Assembly: GCF_000521215.1 (NCBI RefSeq)
Contig: NZ_KI928941.1
Location: 119,383 to 183,382, forward strand
Source: Labrenzia sp. DG1229
GTDB taxonomy: Bacteria > Pseudomonadota > Alphaproteobacteria > Rhizobiales > Stappiaceae
Direction: 5' to 3'
DNA: 64,000 nucleotides
Both the position numbers and the translations under genes were made by a program. The notes below the pieces were generated by a model, which saw only the letters and a list, made by a program, of their open reading frames with translations, made no database searches and was not told the origin of the DNA. Below are positions 62,803 through 64,000 of the stretch, one piece after another; within the stretch, counting starts at the first letter, position 1, and every line of letters starts with the position of its first letter.

Positions 62803-63856
62803 ATGAAGGTCACCGAAACCACACTCTTGAACGCCCGGGCCAAACGTCCCGTTCCCCTGACTCGCATGGGCTTCGGTGGTGCGCCACTTGGAAATCTTTA
62901 CCGCAAGGTTTCAGAGGAAGATGCACAAGCTGCCTTGCAGGCCGCCTATGATGCCGGCATCCGCTACTTCGACACGGCTCCTCAATACGGTCTCGGCCGT
63001 TCTGAGGAGCGGTTCGGCGTCGCACTGGAACGGGTCGGTCGCGGCAACGTTCAACTGTCGACTAAAATCGGCCGCCTTCTCCTAGACTGCGAACCTCACG
63101 AGGTAACTCCGGAAGCCTTTGTCGATGTTCCCCAGAAGCGCATTGTTTTCGACTATACCTATGATGGTGTGATGCGCAGTTACGAAGCCAGCCGCAAGCG
63201 TTTGGGCGTCGCCAATGCTGATATTCTGCTCGTCCACGACGTCTGTGCCTTTTCCCAGGGCTCGCAGGAAGCTAGCGACGCCAAGGTCAGGGAACTTTTT
63301 GATGGTGGCCGGTTATCGTGCCTTGCGCGAATTGAGAGATGCCGGCGACGTAGCCGCCATCGGCGCCGGTGTGAATGAGTGGCAGGTCTGCGAAAAACTT
63401 CTCGGTCTGGGCGACTTCGACGGATTTCTGCTGGCAGGTCGCTATACTCTGCTGGAGCAGGAGGCACTGGAGAGCTTCCTCCCCCTTTGCGAAAAACGCG
63501 ACGTTGGCATCATTCTGGGCGGACCCTACAATTCCGGTATCCTGGCAACTGGGCCTGTCCCGGGCGCGAAGTACAATTACGAAAATGCATCCGACGAAGT
63601 TTTGGAGCGTGTCAGGAATATTGAAGACGTCTGCAAGGCTCATGACACACCCTTGATCGCAGCTGCGCTTCAGTTCGTGTTCGGGCATCCATGCGTCAAG
63701 ACCGTTATCCCCGGCGCGGTCAATGCGCGGGAGGTGAGTGCGAATGTTGAGGTTCTGGAAACACCGATCCCTGCCGCGCTATGGTCAGACCTTCGCGGCC
63801 AGGGACTTATTCGTCCCGACGCGCCGTTCCCTTCGGAGACCAGTCATGCTGCGTAA
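62803..63856 (+). pseudogene. aldo-keto reductase (L-fucose dehydrogenase type), single frameshift
   Basis: About 350 codons in two frames. The first reads MKVTETTLLNARAKRPVPLT, GFGGAPLGNLYRKVSEEDAQ, YFDTAPQYGLGRSEERFG (catalytic Asp/Tyr region), STKIGR (Lys) and ILLVHDV (His), up to RELFDGG. There one extra base (in GGCCGG near 63310) shifts the frame; the second part continues GYRALRELRDAGDVAAIGAG to the stop at 63856. Members oxidise L-fucose or D-arabinose to the lactone with NAD(P). ATG 62803 has AGGA upstream. Real inactivation or a sequence error. Confidence 0.85.
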
Positions 63857-63998
63857 CATCAACCCGATCCTGTCACCGCAACTTCTATATGTCCTGCGCG
63901 CCATGGGTCATGGCGATGAAATCGTCATTACGGATGCGAACTTTCCCTTTAGAGTCGCAATCATGAGAGGGTGCGGCATAATTGCGCTCGACTTGTGA
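63846..63998 (+). pseudogene. fucU: fucU/RbsD-family mutarotase, early stop at residue 50
   Basis: Starting inside the end of the aldo-keto reductase gene (11-base overlap), it reads MLRNINPILSPQLLYVLRAM, GHGDEIVITDANFPF, then RVAIMRGCGIIALDL and a TGA at 63996-63998. The first 38 residues match FucU/RbsD sugar mutarotases, which interconvert L-fucose anomers, but the normal length is about 140-150. The sequence ends at 64000, so it cannot be told whether the stop is a frameshift artefact or real. Confidence 0.7.
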
Positions 63999-64000
63999 AG

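Overview
The window reads as chromosomal DNA of a free-living, probably marine alphaproteobacterium. The gene families and styles (PaaX, TRAP carriers, aerobic molybdenum hydroxylase, type I secretion with an RTX protease, non-phosphorylating sugar-acid catabolism) fit the Roseibium/Labrenzia/Stappia area of the Hyphomicrobiales best; that placement is inference. No rRNA, tRNA, CRISPR array or intact insertion sequence was seen.

Layout. (1) 1-1351: end of a phenylacetate/oxoadipate catabolic locus (thiolase start, PaaX repressor, palindromic operator). (2) 1754-9869: small unrelated transcription units: two secreted hypotheticals, an Lrp/AsnC regulator divergent from a class IV aminotransferase, a membrane desaturase, a DMT exporter, a dispersed palindromic repeat, and a WYL-type regulator divergent from an SRPBCC/hypothetical pair with a perfect inverted-repeat operator between them. 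(3) 9870-17079: di-heme cytochrome c, GST, DUF302 protein divergent from a winged-helix/TPR regulator, a decayed ferredoxin tail next to a frameshifted LysR gene, and a second DMT exporter. (4) 17080-25171: TetR regulator with two tandem operators, divergent from a molybdenum hydroxylase operon (FAD, 2Fe-2S and frameshifted Mo subunits, CoxG-like protein) that runs into a dctP-dctQ-dctM TRAP uptake system. (5) 25648-30074: a coupled pair of unknown genes (HExxH metallopeptidase-like protein plus exported HEAT-like protein), a second ferredoxin-tail remnant beside a second LysR gene, and small hypotheticals. (6) 30257-36872: a self-sufficient reductive dehalogenase fused to a reductase and ferredoxin, coupled to a MarR regulator and divergent from a second TRAP system. 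(7) 37012-41177: a six-PAS soluble hybrid kinase and an OmpR-type regulator. (8) 41457-53722: a LapG-like protease, type I secretion adaptor, ABC exporter and TolC, divergent from a 1330-residue FecR/cadherin/serralysin RTX protein and a CHASE2-adenylate cyclase. (9) 53737-64000: an L-fucose-type catabolic regulon: six-gene minus-strand operon (UxaA-type dehydratase, SDR, ABC ATPase, permease, sugar-binding protein, FAH hydrolase) divergent from L-fuconate dehydratase, a GntR regulator, a frameshifted aldo-keto reductase and a truncated fucU. Two identical promoter/operator modules mark the GntR targets.

The genes work mostly as regulator-transporter-enzyme sets: TetR/Mo-hydroxylase/TRAP, MarR/dehalogenase/TRAP and GntR/fucose enzymes/ABC. 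Several genes carry single-base insertions (LysR near 15655, Mo subunit near 20594, ferredoxin remnant near 27810, aldo-keto reductase near 63310) and fucU has an early stop. These are either real decay or sequence errors and should be judged together against reads.
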